DNA of 64,000 nucleotides, taken from the NCBI GenBank assembly GCA_024402695.1, contig JAKSTG010000006.1, forward strand, positions 1 to 64,000, read 5' to 3'. Made by a program: the position numbers and the translations under genes. Origin of the DNA: Treponema sp. Its GTDB lineage: Bacteria; Spirochaetota; Spirochaetia; Treponematales; Treponemataceae. Under the pieces are notes generated by a model. It was given only the letters and a program-made list of their open reading frames with translations. It was not told the DNA's origin and did not search any database. This document shows positions 15,848-24,413 of this stretch, piece by piece. How positions within the stretch are numbered: the first letter of the stretch is position 1; each line of letters starts with the position of its first letter.

Positions 15848-16764
15848 TTAATCTTCCATTTGTTTCCATCGCGGTAGAAACGTTTTGTGTTTACTTCAAG
15901 AAGTCTTCCGTCTTCACCACTCATTTTGATCATTCCTGTAAGAGGATTTACTTCTGTAATACGGAAGTTTGTTCCGTCGTAGAAGAGGTGAACGCCTTCT
16001 GAAGGCAGGTTTTTGCGGGCTTCATTATACCAGTCGTATTCATTTGCAAGACAACACAGAAGGCGGCCACACTGACCTGAAATCTTCATGCTGTTCAAAG
16101 AAAGATTCTGTTCTTTAGCCATTTTGATTGAAACCGGTTTAAGCTTGTCTGAAACTGCGTGACAGCAGAATGGACGGCCACAAACCCCAAGTCCACCAAC
16201 GATTCTTGCTTCGTCGCGAACCCCAATCTGGCGGAGTTCAATTCTCATTTTGAATACGCTTACCAGGTCTTTTACCAGCTCGCGGAAGTCAACGCGATTG
16301 TCGCTTGTAAAGAAGAAGAGAGCCTTCTGTTCTTCAAAAAGGAAATGAACTGTAATGAGTTTCATGTCCAGTTTGTGAACTTCAACTTTTTCCTTGAAAA
16401 TTTTGAAGGCATCTTTTTCCTTAAGTTTGATTTCTTCACGGCGTTTCAGATCTTCTTCAGAAGCCTTGCGGTCAATGTTCACAATTTCTGCAGCTTTTAC
16501 GCCCATTGGTTTTTTGGCAGTACCTGCATATTTAACCATGTCGTTTCCATAACGGGTGTTGCAGATAACGTAATCGCCAGGCTGAAGTTCAAGTTTGTCA
16601 TTTGGTTTTGCATAAAGACTTTCGCTTGAGTATTCAAGGCGCAACTGAAGAAGAGGATTGTCAAAACTGGTATCTTCAGAAGAATCTTCAGTTGTTTCTG
16701 AATCTTCCAGATTTTCCAGGTTTTCATCCTGAACATCTATATCATTTTCAAAAATGTCGCTCAT
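15844..16764 (-). CDS. ricT: PSP1-domain protein, RicT/YaaT-like
   Basis: A 306-residue protein whose PSP1 core carries the Cys-rich signature GVCGRPFCCH...SGQCGRLLCCL. In Bacillus RicT these cysteines help bind Fe-S clusters, and the Ric complex promotes RNA maturation and sporulation or biofilm switches. Here there is an extra acidic N-terminal extension (about 50 residues rich in Asp, Glu and Ser). GGAG precedes the ATG with proper spacing. It follows yaaR, the same association seen around yaaR and yaaT in Bacillus, which supports the assignment. The role in spirochaetes is not known. Confidence 0.88.
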   Translation of the reverse strand: MSDIFENDIDVQDENLENLEDSETTEDSSEDTSFDNPLLQLRLEYSSESLYAKPNDKLELQPGDYVICNTRYGNDMVKYAGTAKKPMGVKAAEIVNIDRKASEEDLKRREEIKLKEKDAFKIFKEKVEVHKLDMKLITVHFLFEEQKALFFFTSDNRVDFRELVKDLVSVFKMRIELRQIGVRDEARIVGGLGVCGRPFCCHAVSDKLKPVSIKMAKEQNLSLNSMKISGQCGRLLCCLANEYDWYNEARKNLPSEGVHLFYDGTNFRITEVNPLTGMIKMSGEDGRLLEVNTKRFYRDGNKWKIN

Positions 16765-16809
16765 TTATATATCTCCTGAAAGGCAGTTTTTGAACTTCCT
16801 TTCCAAACT

Positions 16810-17421
16810 TTATCCGTTAAGAATGTCTACTACGAGACCTTTTACTTCATCAATGTTGCTTAATATTTTAAGATTATCACTCTGCCTTTTCAACACGTCG
16901 CGGGTGATTTCATCCAGCTTCTGGTTGATGACCTGAATGCGTACTCTCTGAGGAAATTTCTCTGGAGTGATGTTGTAGTTTGAGAAAACATTTACAGGCA
17001 TTTTTAAAGGTTCCGGTCTTTTAAGTCTTTTTGCTTTTTCGACCTGCGGATGATCTTTTCTGTATTCTTCAAAATTATTTTCAACAACAAAGGAAACAAA
17101 CTGGGCAACTGCTTCCTTGAAAGCCTTCAGGTTTTCAGCAGTTATGTTGTTTTTCAGGTTTTCGCCGGCAGCATCCACAGCGTCCCGCAGGAAGATTCCG
17201 GCTTCTTCCATGTTCATGCCTTCAATTTCAGGAGGCAATCCTTTTGTGGAAATTACATTTTCACTTTCTGTTTTTTTCAGAATGTCTGCGAAGCGGGATT
17301 TTTTTACGTTGCCTGATTCTTTGGCTTTTTCAGTTTTATTCTGGCGAACGGCTGCTGAACTGGCAGCTTGCAGAGAAGCAAAATAGAGAGAATTGTTTCC
17401 AAGTCCTTCCACTTCTGCCAT
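16810..17421 (-). CDS. yaaR: YaaR-family (DUF327) protein
   Basis: A 203-residue soluble protein matching the YaaR family: the helical core includes LRDAVDAAGENLKNNITAENLKAFKEAVAQFVSFVV-type segments, and the C-terminus has the conserved pattern LDEITRDVL..QSDNLKILSNIDEVKGLVVDIL. The biochemical function is not established; FlaG-like or cytoskeletal links have been suggested from context. The start codon overlaps the bactofilin stop (TAATG), so translation is coupled. It lies between bactofilin and ricT. Confidence 0.85.
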   Translation of the reverse strand: MAEVEGLGNNSLYFASLQAASSAAVRQNKTEKAKESGNVKKSRFADILKKTESENVISTKGLPPEIEGMNMEEAGIFLRDAVDAAGENLKNNITAENLKAFKEAVAQFVSFVVENNFEEYRKDHPQVEKAKRLKRPEPLKMPVNVFSNYNITPEKFPQRVRIQVINQKLDEITRDVLKRQSDNLKILSNIDEVKGLVVDILNG

Positions 17422-17831
17422 TAAACGGTCACCTTCTTTTTAATGGCCTGTTCCTGGAGGTATTTTTCGCTTACCGATTCATATTCTGCGTCATCTTTAA
17501 TTGAGATACAGTGGCCGTGGAAAATAACGCCTTCATCAATCTGGATCTTGCGGCACAGCAGGTCACCGATTACAGCAGAAGAAGAAAGAAGTTTGATGCT
17601 GTCTTTTGCAGAAACGTTTCCAAGAACAATTCCACCAATAGTAACTGATTTGGCTGAAACATTTCCGCGGATTCTTGCGTGTTCACCGATAATAACATTT
17701 CCGTCGGTTTCCAGATTTCCGTCAATATCACCGTCTACGCGGACAAAACCGTTTACAGTAAAGTTGCCTTTGATTGAGGAACCGTTTCCGATTATGGAGT
17801 TGATTGAAATGTCATCAAGTCTGAGTGCCAT
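17421..17831 (-). CDS. Bactofilin, polymer-forming cytoskeletal protein
   Basis: A 136-residue protein with a central right-handed beta helix of repeated glycine- and valine-rich turns (GNFTVNGFVRVDGDIDGNLE, VIIGEHARIRGNVSAK, VTIGGIVLGNVSAKD) and short unstructured ends, the bactofilin (DUF583) signature. Bactofilins assemble into non-polar filaments without nucleotide and help place cell-wall enzymes. The gene directly follows an M23 peptidase (20 bases apart), an association known from Helicobacter and several curved or helical bacteria, so a part in helical cell shape is likely. Confidence 0.95.
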   Translation of the reverse strand: MALRLDDISINSIIGNGSSIKGNFTVNGFVRVDGDIDGNLETDGNVIIGEHARIRGNVSAKSVTIGGIVLGNVSAKDSIKLLSSSAVIGDLLCRKIQIDEGVIFHGHCISIKDDAEYESVSEKYLQEQAIKKKVTV

Positions 17832-17851
17832 AGTAACCTGTTTATAGAAGT

Positions 17852-18877
17852 CTATTTGAAGAGATTTACGTTCAAGTATTTTCCAGGGTCAACAACGTCT
17901 GAACCGATATGAACTTCGTAGTGCAGGTGAGGACCTGTACTGATACCAGTGTTTCCAACGTAACCGATTACCTGTCCCTGAGAAACGTTTTCACCACGTT
18001 TAACTCTGTAAGAGTTCAGGTGGGCGTAACGGGTATACATACCGTGTTTGTGTTTGATGATTACACAGTTACCGAAGTTTACGTCATAACCAACGTTTAC
18101 AACCTGACCTGATGCTGTTGCAACAACAGGGTCACCGCTGCGCCAGGTAGAAAGGTCCAGTCCTTTGTGGATGTACCAGTAACCTTTTGTTGGGTGAAGG
18201 TTTGGACCGAAGGCCATGGAAATATGTGTATTTGGATTGCGGATTGGCCAGATGCTCGGGATTTCCGAGAAAAGGTTCTGCTGGGTTTCCAGCATTTTTC
18301 CGATCTGTTCAATTGGCTGAACTGCGTCTTCAAGGTAAGAAGTCAGTTCCTTGATGTCTTCGATTTCGCGGGCAGAACCATTAACAATATCTTTTGTGCT
18401 GAACAGGGAAGAAAGATCCGAGTTGTTCAGAGAAGAGTTTGAAGTGCTCTGTGCCTGGCTGATTCCCAGCAGAGAAAGGCTTTGCGAAAGGGAAGACTGG
18501 AAACGTTTTGCAGACTGGAACAGGTTTGCGTTTTCATCGCGGAGCTGGTCCAGTGTAGCAAGGGTTTCACGGTTCTGATTTTTCAGGTGCGAGATTTCAG
18601 CTTTTGCCGAAAGTGAATGTCTGTTGAAGTAGAGGAAAGACGAAATGATTCCAACTGTAATGATTGCTCCAAGGGAAAGAGCGAAAACATTTGTCTGAAA
18701 GTTAATAACTTTGCTCTGAGAGTGGGGAACAATCATGATTGTAAGCTTGGAATCGAAGATGCGGAAAATTTTTACAAAGAAATTCCCAATGCCCTTGAAA
18801 AATCCCACGAAAACTCTGCGGAATTTGGAGGCAAAGCGTTTTTCCATCTGTTTATATACTTTTTGATTTTTAGCCAA
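17852..18877 (-). CDS. Membrane-anchored M23 peptidoglycan endopeptidase
   Basis: A 341-residue cell-wall enzyme. A basic N-terminus (about 1-60) is followed by one transmembrane helix (about 65-85), a coiled coil (about 90-140), and the C-terminal M23 domain. Zinc ligands are in HKGLDL (near 237) and HLHYEV (near 320). The likely start is a TTG at 18875-18877 because AGGGGA precedes it by six bases; the first ATG (residue 11) has no ribosome binding site. It heads the M23-bactofilin-yaaR-ricT operon and probably cuts peptidoglycan cross-links at sites set by the bactofilin filament. Confidence 0.92.
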   Translation of the reverse strand: MAKNQKVYKQMEKRFASKFRRVFVGFFKGIGNFFVKIFRIFDSKLTIMIVPHSQSKVINFQTNVFALSLGAIITVGIISSFLYFNRHSLSAKAEISHLKNQNRETLATLDQLRDENANLFQSAKRFQSSLSQSLSLLGISQAQSTSNSSLNNSDLSSLFSTKDIVNGSAREIEDIKELTSYLEDAVQPIEQIGKMLETQQNLFSEIPSIWPIRNPNTHISMAFGPNLHPTKGYWYIHKGLDLSTWRSGDPVVATASGQVVNVGYDVNFGNCVIIKHKHGMYTRYAHLNSYRVKRGENVSQGQVIGYVGNTGISTGPHLHYEVHIGSDVVDPGKYLNVNLFK

Positions 18878-18898
18878 AGTAATTCCCCTAGTCTAAAA

Positions 18899-18907
18899 AT
18901 TATAACA
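18899..18907 (-). promoter_or_regulatory. Extended -10 promoter of the M23-bactofilin operon
   Basis: On the minus strand TGTTATAAT is a perfect extended -10, ending 21 bases before the TTG start. This leaves a short leader with the AGGGGA ribosome binding site. Confidence 0.6.
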
Positions 18908-18961
18908 TAGCGGTATATTATGTTCAATTATTTTCATTATTATAGAAATTCGCCGCAAAAT

Positions 18962-18990
18962 TTGACGTTTGGACAATCCTATGGTAAATT
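18962..18990 (+). promoter_or_regulatory. Promoter of the tatD-dusB operon
   Basis: TTGACG (18962-18967) and TAAATT (18985-18990) are 17 bases apart, about 34 bases before the tatD ATG. Confidence 0.55.
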
Positions 18991-19023
18991 TAGGTTAAGC
19001 ACATCTTTTAGGAAGGAAAATCC

Positions 19024-19812
19024 ATGCAGTTTTTTGATACTCATGCTCACATCGGGCTTATTTACGATGATCCTATTGAACAATTACGTGTAATACAGCA
19101 GGCAAAACAGGCCGGCGTTACCCGTATAGTAAGTATTAACAACAGCCTTCACGATTTTGTTAAGGTATATCAGACTCTCAAATCGGTATCAGGAATTTAC
19201 CATGCGGTAGGTGTTGCTCCGTCGGAAGTTACAAATCCGGGACAGAACTGGATTCAGACAATAGAAGAAAGTGTAAATCTGCCTAACGTAGTTGCTGTTG
19301 GTGAAACTGGTCTTGATTACTACAAGCAGTTCGGTGACAAGCACCGTCAGATTGAACTTTTTATTACACAGCTGGAAATTGCCCAGAGATACAACAAGCC
19401 TGTAATCATCCACAACCGTGAAGCAGGCCGTGACCTTATGGACATTCTTTCAGAACGTATGCCGGATGCTGGTGTAATTCTTCACTGTTATTCTGAAGAC
19501 GCAGCCTATGCCGCAAAATGTCTGGATAAGAACATGTGGTTTAGCTTTGCCGGAAACCTGACATATCGTAATGCAAGAAATCTCCACGAAACAGTAATGT
19601 TCCTTAAGGAAAACAATGCTGTTAATCGTATTCTTATTGAAACCGAAAGTCCGTTTATGATTCCTGCTGAATACCGCGAACGCAAGCGCACTATGCCGGC
19701 TTATCTTCCATCAACAGCCCGTTTCCTTAGCGAAATGCTGGAAATGGATCTGGAAGAATTGAGTGTTCAGCTCTGGCAGAACAGCTGTAAAGCTTTCAAT
19801 CTTCCGGAATAA
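19024..19812 (+). CDS. tatD: TatD-family metal-dependent nuclease/hydrolase
   Basis: A 262-residue TIM-barrel hydrolase. The metal ligands are visible: DTHAH at residues 5-9, GETGLDYY (Glu), IIHNREA (His), and LHCYS (His). The last motif reads ETESP where most relatives have ETDAP. TatD proteins act as 3'-5' DNA exonucleases or as general metal hydrolases. AGGAAGG precedes the ATG. It is the first gene of a tight forward operon with dusB, a hypothetical gene, a GGDEF protein and a rhomboid protease. Confidence 0.9.
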   Translation: MQFFDTHAHIGLIYDDPIEQLRVIQQAKQAGVTRIVSINNSLHDFVKVYQTLKSVSGIYHAVGVAPSEVTNPGQNWIQTIEESVNLPNVVAVGETGLDYYKQFGDKHRQIELFITQLEIAQRYNKPVIIHNREAGRDLMDILSERMPDAGVILHCYSEDAAYAAKCLDKNMWFSFAGNLTYRNARNLHETVMFLKENNAVNRILIETESPFMIPAEYRERKRTMPAYLPSTARFLSEMLEMDLEELSVQLWQNSCKAFNLPE

Positions 19813-19833
19813 GGAAAACCCGGGACTGCAGAA

Positions 19834-20817
19834 ATGTCACTTTATCACCCGGTAAAAATCGGAAACATCGAATTAAAAGGAAATCTCTTTCTGGCCCCTG
19901 TTGCAGGTTATAGCGACAGGGCGTTCCGTTATGTCTGCGTGAAAAACGGAGCTTGTTTTACTTATACAGAAATGGTTTCTGCCGAAGCTCTTACCCGCAA
20001 CAATGTGAAAACTGAAGAGCTTATGGCCCGCGCGGAAAATGAGAAAGCCTATTCAGTACAGATTTTTGGACCGGACCCTGATGTTATGGCAAAAGCCGCT
20101 CAGATTGTCCTGGACAAGACTCACTGTGAATGTATAGATATCAACTGCGGATGTCCTGTTCCAAAGATTATTAAAACAGGTGCAGGTTCTGCTTTGACCC
20201 GTGATCCTGACCGCCTTTATAAAGTTGCAAAGGCTGTTGTGGATGTAGCAGGGGATACTGCAGTCAGCGTAAAAATCCGTTCAGGCTGGGATTCTCCACA
20301 TATTACCTGGAAAGAAGCTGCTGATGCCGCTCTTCAGGCCGGTGTAAAAGCAATCACAATGCATCCAAGAACCAGAGCCCAGGGTTACGAAGGTTTGTCA
20401 GACTGGAATATTCTTAAAGAACTGGTTGATTTTGTAGGCGGACGTGTTCCTGTTTTTGGAAGCGGAGACCTGTTCACTCCGGAAAAAGCCCGGGAAATGA
20501 TCGAAACAACCGGCGTTGATGGAGTTATGTTTGCCCGTGGTGCAATGGGAAATCCTTTCATTTTCCGCGATGCTACTGCTCTTCTTACAGAAGGCAGCTA
20601 TGTTCCTGTTCCTGCAAATGAACGGGTTCAGACAGGTTTTGAAGAACTTGAACGACTGGTAAGCGAAGTAGGGGAAGAACACGCCTGCCGCGAAATGAGA
20701 AAACGCTTCAATGCTTATTCAAAAGGCATTCAGGGTGGTGCCGCACTCCGCGCAGAAATAGTCCACGCCTCAACTGTGGCTGACTACAGAAAAATATTCG
20801 AAAGTGTGTTAAAATAG
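19834..20817 (+). CDS. dusB: tRNA-dihydrouridine synthase
   Basis: A flavoenzyme that reduces uridine to dihydrouridine in tRNA with NADPH. The 327-residue protein has LAPVAGYSDRAFR (FMN binding), NCGCPVPKI with the catalytic Cys near 107, KIRSGWD, the MHPRTRAQGYEG segment, and GSGDLF plus ARGAMGNPFIF for phosphate binding. It belongs to the DusB/NifR3 branch by these motifs. It starts 21 bases after tatD and ends 21 bases before the next gene. Confidence 0.93.
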   Translation: MSLYHPVKIGNIELKGNLFLAPVAGYSDRAFRYVCVKNGACFTYTEMVSAEALTRNNVKTEELMARAENEKAYSVQIFGPDPDVMAKAAQIVLDKTHCECIDINCGCPVPKIIKTGAGSALTRDPDRLYKVAKAVVDVAGDTAVSVKIRSGWDSPHITWKEAADAALQAGVKAITMHPRTRAQGYEGLSDWNILKELVDFVGGRVPVFGSGDLFTPEKAREMIETTGVDGVMFARGAMGNPFIFRDATALLTEGSYVPVPANERVQTGFEELERLVSEVGEEHACREMRKRFNAYSKGIQGGAALRAEIVHASTVADYRKIFESVLK

Positions 20818-20838
20818 ACAGAATAACAGGGTGGAAAA

Positions 20839-22425
20839 ATGAGTTTAATGCAAACCATTCAGGATTTCTTTGAGTCTCTTTTCAAGCGGTCTTCTCCGGA
20901 AGTTCAGAAGAAGCAGCTTTTGAAGAAACTTGAAAACGAAATCAAACAGTTTAATCCTGTTTTGTTCCGCAACGGAATGCTTCAGCCTAATTTCGGAGAA
21001 GCAGTTTTTGTACTCTATAAAAATTGTCGCATTCTGGACGATCTTTTCTCAGTAACTTTTTCACCAAATGATATTCAGCGCCGCCGCCGTTTTGAATCTC
21101 AGCTTGTTATGACAGGATACAGTCCTTCAGAACAGGAAATGATTGAAACTCTTTCCTACGAAGCTCGTAAAGAGGCTGTCATCGCTGCAGGGGGAGATTC
21201 TCGCGAAGAAAACCGCGTTTATGCGGCTCAGCGCAGAACTCATGAAAATCTTATCAAGAACTTGAATGAAGAAAGCTTCCGTAACATGGACAGAGAAATT
21301 CTTCAGCTCCGTCAGCTGGCAGATTTCTGCCGTATAAATTTCCTTCCTGTTCTTCAGCTTTTTGACGGGAACTTCATTCCTGGCGATATGAATTACGCAC
21401 CGAAGTATGTTGAAGTCCCAATCGAAAAAGTTGGAAATGCCCTGGAAGATATTTATTACCAGGCTTCAGGACTCAGAATCACTACAGGTATAGCCAACGC
21501 AGTTATTGCTCTGGCAACACTCCGTTCAGGTGGAAATCTTTCTGATGAACGTCGTGAATATTTCCTTTCTGCAATCAAGAAAGTTGCATATACACTGAAC
21601 AGAATTCTTTCAGTAGACAGACTTAAACTTCTTATTCAGTACGAAAAACACAATGAAGAATATGAGCCTGCTGTAGCCTCTTATAAAGGTTCACCAAAAC
21701 AGGATTTTGCAAACCTTATGGCAGAAACTTTCATTGCCGACGAAAAGCGCATTAAAAGTGAACTGCAGGATGCCCAGATCGAAAGAGAACTTTCTTCGCT
21801 TTTCAACGGAATTCCTCTTATGGGCAGTGGTTCCTACAACAGTGAAGAAAATGAAATACTCCGAGCAAATTCATCACTTTCTTTTAAATATATTTTCCCT
21901 TTCCGTATCCTTAAGACCTTCGTAAATGTTTATCTTTCGAATCCGGTAAAAAATCTGCTTAATGACCTTGTTATCGAAGGTTTCTTTGTGAACCCGACAT
22001 ACAAAAAATCATTTTCAGATACAGTTTATTCCTGCCTTGGAATTGAAGAGATTATTCAGAATTTCGAAGATTCCTTCGGACCGGATAAACCAAACAGCAT
22101 TGCTGTTCTGCAGGGATACATTAAGGACAGTCATAAAGACAAAGACTTTTACAAGAAAATGGAACAGATGGTCCACCAGATAAATGAAGAAGCCAAAGAC
22201 ATTATTCAGCGTCAGTGTGCCAATCTTGTTTCTCTTTATAAGCTCGTAGGTGAACTGCTGGAAGATTCAAAACGTCCGTCAGGTGAAATTATCGAAAACC
22301 TGAAGGTTACAATGATGTCTTCCCGCCATAGAGAAGATTCAAGCTTCCTGGAGCAGACCTACGGCACATGGCGTATATTCTTTGATATTATGAAGAACTA
22401 CGTTATAATTAATACGGCGGTATAG
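20839..22425 (+). CDS. Conserved spirochaete hypothetical protein (possibly DUF5312)
   Basis: A 528-residue protein of unknown function, without signal peptide or clear membrane helices. It begins with a helical segment (MSLMQTIQDFFESLFKR), has a heptad-like charged region around 135-165 (RRTHENLIKNLNEESFRNMDR broken by short gaps) and remains mostly helical. I believe similar proteins, possibly called DUF5312, occur in treponemes, but this is from memory. GGGTGG precedes the ATG. Its stop is two bases from the start of the GGDEF gene, so it probably acts in the same process. Confidence 0.8.
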   Translation: MSLMQTIQDFFESLFKRSSPEVQKKQLLKKLENEIKQFNPVLFRNGMLQPNFGEAVFVLYKNCRILDDLFSVTFSPNDIQRRRRFESQLVMTGYSPSEQEMIETLSYEARKEAVIAAGGDSREENRVYAAQRRTHENLIKNLNEESFRNMDREILQLRQLADFCRINFLPVLQLFDGNFIPGDMNYAPKYVEVPIEKVGNALEDIYYQASGLRITTGIANAVIALATLRSGGNLSDERREYFLSAIKKVAYTLNRILSVDRLKLLIQYEKHNEEYEPAVASYKGSPKQDFANLMAETFIADEKRIKSELQDAQIERELSSLFNGIPLMGSGSYNSEENEILRANSSLSFKYIFPFRILKTFVNVYLSNPVKNLLNDLVIEGFFVNPTYKKSFSDTVYSCLGIEEIIQNFEDSFGPDKPNSIAVLQGYIKDSHKDKDFYKKMEQMVHQINEEAKDIIQRQCANLVSLYKLVGELLEDSKRPSGEIIENLKVTMMSSRHREDSSFLEQTYGTWRIFFDIMKNYVIINTAV

Positions 22426-22427
22426 AA

Positions 22428-23567
22428 TTGAGACGGAAGAGTAAGAAAACAACGACAGTAAAGATTTCTCCAGTTGAAAAGAATGATTTCAAGAATGAGA
22501 TTGTCGAACAGTCTGTTATCTATGAAAAAAAGATCTACGATCTTGAGCAGATGCTTGATATCGCCAAGTCTTTCTGTTCTACTCTGAACTTTAAGAACCT
22601 TCTGGAATCTATCACTTATATCTGTATGGCTCAGATGCACGTTCTGGGCGCAGAGATTTTTGTTCGTGACCTTGTTTCCAGCGACTCCTTTACACTCGAA
22701 ACTTCAGAAATTGGTCCTGATATCGTAACTAAGATTCCTGCTACATCACCTCTTGTTTCAAAACTGCTTGAACTTAAAAAGCCGGTTACTTTTGAATATC
22801 TGAAAGACGTGATTGATGATAAACCAGTCATGGATCTTCTGGAACGTTTCCAGCCTACACTGGTTGTTCCTCTTGTACAGAACAATCACCTGAACGGAAT
22901 TCTGATTCTTCTTGAACGTATCGCTATTGAAAACGATACAAGCTATACAGAATACGAACAGAACCAGATCAAGTCTATTGCCTTGCTGGCTTCTCTTGCA
23001 ATCAACAATGCTTCGCTTATCGAAAAATCATCAACCGATATGATGACTCACCTTAAGCTGAAGTATTTCTTCCTGAATGCACTTACAGAGACAATCGATG
23101 CAGCTTTTGCACAGAACAATAATGTTGCAGTTCTTATGTTTGATATCGACTTCTTCAAGAAGTTCAACGATACTTACGGACATGAATGCGGCGACTATGT
23201 TCTGACCAGCGTTGCAAACATCATTAAATCAAATCTTCGTGAAGTCGATGTGGCTGCCCGTTATGGCGGCGAAGAATTTACTGTTCTGCTTAATGAAGCA
23301 GGAAAAGAAGAAGCTATGCTGGTTGCTGAACGCATCCGTTCAAAAATCGAAAACTACGATTTTGTTTACGAAGGACAGCATCTTCATGTAACAATTTCAG
23401 GCGGTGTTTCGGTTTTCGACACAGAAACAAACCCTATTACTTCGCCAAAGAACCTGGTAAATCAGGCCGATATGGGACTTTACATGTCGAAGCGTAACGG
23501 ACGCAATCAGGTTACTTTCTTCGAACCTGAAGATATTCTTGCTGAAAACCTGGAAGAAGATGTCTAG
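22428..23567 (+). CDS. Diguanylate cyclase with GAF sensor domain
   Basis: Makes cyclic di-GMP from two GTP. Residues about 30-200 look like a GAF domain preceded by a coiled segment; the GGDEF domain occupies about 205-375. The active-site loop reads GGEEF (near 280), with the Mg-binding DIDFFKKFND segment before it, so the enzyme should be active. An inhibitory I-site RxxD (REVD) lies five residues before GGEEF, implying product feedback. The start is TTG, two bases after the previous stop; no ATG is nearby in frame. The 3' end overlaps the rhomboid gene by eight bases. Confidence 0.92.
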   Translation: MRRKSKKTTTVKISPVEKNDFKNEIVEQSVIYEKKIYDLEQMLDIAKSFCSTLNFKNLLESITYICMAQMHVLGAEIFVRDLVSSDSFTLETSEIGPDIVTKIPATSPLVSKLLELKKPVTFEYLKDVIDDKPVMDLLERFQPTLVVPLVQNNHLNGILILLERIAIENDTSYTEYEQNQIKSIALLASLAINNASLIEKSSTDMMTHLKLKYFFLNALTETIDAAFAQNNNVAVLMFDIDFFKKFNDTYGHECGDYVLTSVANIIKSNLREVDVAARYGGEEFTVLLNEAGKEEAMLVAERIRSKIENYDFVYEGQHLHVTISGGVSVFDTETNPITSPKNLVNQADMGLYMSKRNGRNQVTFFEPEDILAENLEEDV

Positions 23568-24195
23568 ATCTCTTTTTTTCCAGAAGCCTTTTTCATACAA
23601 ATTTTTCAACGCTACTCTTTATCTTATCGGGATTAATCTTGTTGTCTTCCTTCTAACAATGCGCTTTCCTGTCTGGATGAATTATCTCTCACTCTGTCCG
23701 GTCCTTGTGGTTTACTACAAAATGTTCTGGCAGTTTTTTACTTACATGTTTGTTCACGGAAGTCTGCAGCATCTGCTGTTCAATATGCTGGCTCTTTTTT
23801 GCTTTGGCATTCAGCTTGAAAAAGCATTGGGATCAAAAGAGTTCCTGCTTTTCTATTTTGTCTGCGGCATTTTCAGTGGACTCTGTTCTTTCGGAATGTA
23901 TATGTTTACAGGTCAGTACCGCATTTTCCTTCTGGGGGCCAGCGGTGCAACCTATGCTTTGCTTCTTGCTTATGCAGTGGTTTTCCCTCGCAACATAATT
24001 TGCATCTGGGGCCTTATTCCAGTTCCTGCTCCAATTCTGGTTTTAGCCTACGCTCTCATAGAAATCATTACTGAAGTTTTCGGAAGTCGCACCGGCACGG
24101 CACATCTTGCCCATCTTTTCGGTTTCCTGGGAGCTCTTCTTTATTTCCCAATCCGCATGCGGGTAAATCCATTCCGCATCTGGAAAAATTCCTGA
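23560..24195 (+). CDS. Rhomboid-family intramembrane serine protease
   Basis: A 211-residue polytopic membrane protein. HGSLQHLLFNM carries the conserved His and Asn of helix 2, GASGA the catalytic Ser (near 129), and AHLAHLFGF the catalytic His (near 184), so all residues needed for cleavage within the membrane are present. The ATG at 23560 with GGAAGAAG before it is preferred to an upstream in-frame TTG. It overlaps the end of the GGDEF gene by eight bases and closes this operon. Substrates are unknown. Confidence 0.88.
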   Translation: MSRSLFFQKPFSYKFFNATLYLIGINLVVFLLTMRFPVWMNYLSLCPVLVVYYKMFWQFFTYMFVHGSLQHLLFNMLALFCFGIQLEKALGSKEFLLFYFVCGIFSGLCSFGMYMFTGQYRIFLLGASGATYALLLAYAVVFPRNIICIWGLIPVPAPILVLAYALIEIITEVFGSRTGTAHLAHLFGFLGALLYFPIRMRVNPFRIWKNS

Positions 24196-24258
24196 GCTTT
24201 CAAACCCTATAAACTTTCTTCTCTTTCATTTATAATTAACTCGCTTTTTGTAATCTGT

Positions 24259-24283
24259 GGTGGTTTAGCTTGTTGAAACTACT
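24259..24283. repeat. 25-nt hairpin repeat, copy 1
   Basis: A 7-base arm GGTGGTT, an 11-base loop TAGCTTGTTGA and an arm AACTACT. Loop and spacing match two other copies at 26382-26406 and 40971-40995. This copy precedes the ettA leader ORF by ten bases. Confidence 0.55.
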
Positions 24284-24292
24284 AAGATATAT

Positions 24293-24358
24293 ATGGCTAA
24301 GACATTTGATGATATAACTAGCAAAAAACACAGATGCATTGTGTTTTTTGCGTTATAG
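24293..24358 (+). CDS. Short leader ORF copying the start of ettA
   Basis: Encodes 21 residues, MAKTFDDITSKKHRCIVFFAL. The first seven residues are identical to those of EttA, which begins 121 bases later. The shared 27 bases (24288-24314 and 24409-24435) differ at two third-codon positions, both synonymous. The rest of the ORF runs through a long hairpin. No strong ribosome binding site precedes it, so translation is uncertain. It could be a regulatory leader peptide or the remains of a duplication caused by an insertion at the gene start. Confidence 0.45.
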   Translation: MAKTFDDITSKKHRCIVFFAL

Positions 24359-24377
24359 CAAACTTTCGAAGAAAGTT
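24313..24377 (+). promoter_or_regulatory. Two hairpins in the ettA leader
   Basis: GCAAAAAACACA (24321-24332) pairs perfectly with TGTGTTTTTTGC (24340-24351) around a seven-base loop. After a two-base bulge, TATAAC pairs with GTTATA, giving about 18 pairs. A second hairpin follows: AACTTTC, GAA, GAAAGTT (24361-24377). The first covers most of the leader ORF, the usual arrangement in ribosome-controlled attenuators of ABC-F resistance genes, but its T tract is inside the stem, so terminator function is not certain. Confidence 0.45.
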
Positions 24378-24413
24378 TTCCATTAAACCTGTAAGGAGTT
24401 ATAAAAATTATAT

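Noticed and set aside
24196-24292. tRNA gene in the gap before the ettA leader
   Set aside because: No cloverleaf arms or conserved T-loop are seen; the fold is explained by the 25-nt hairpin repeat.
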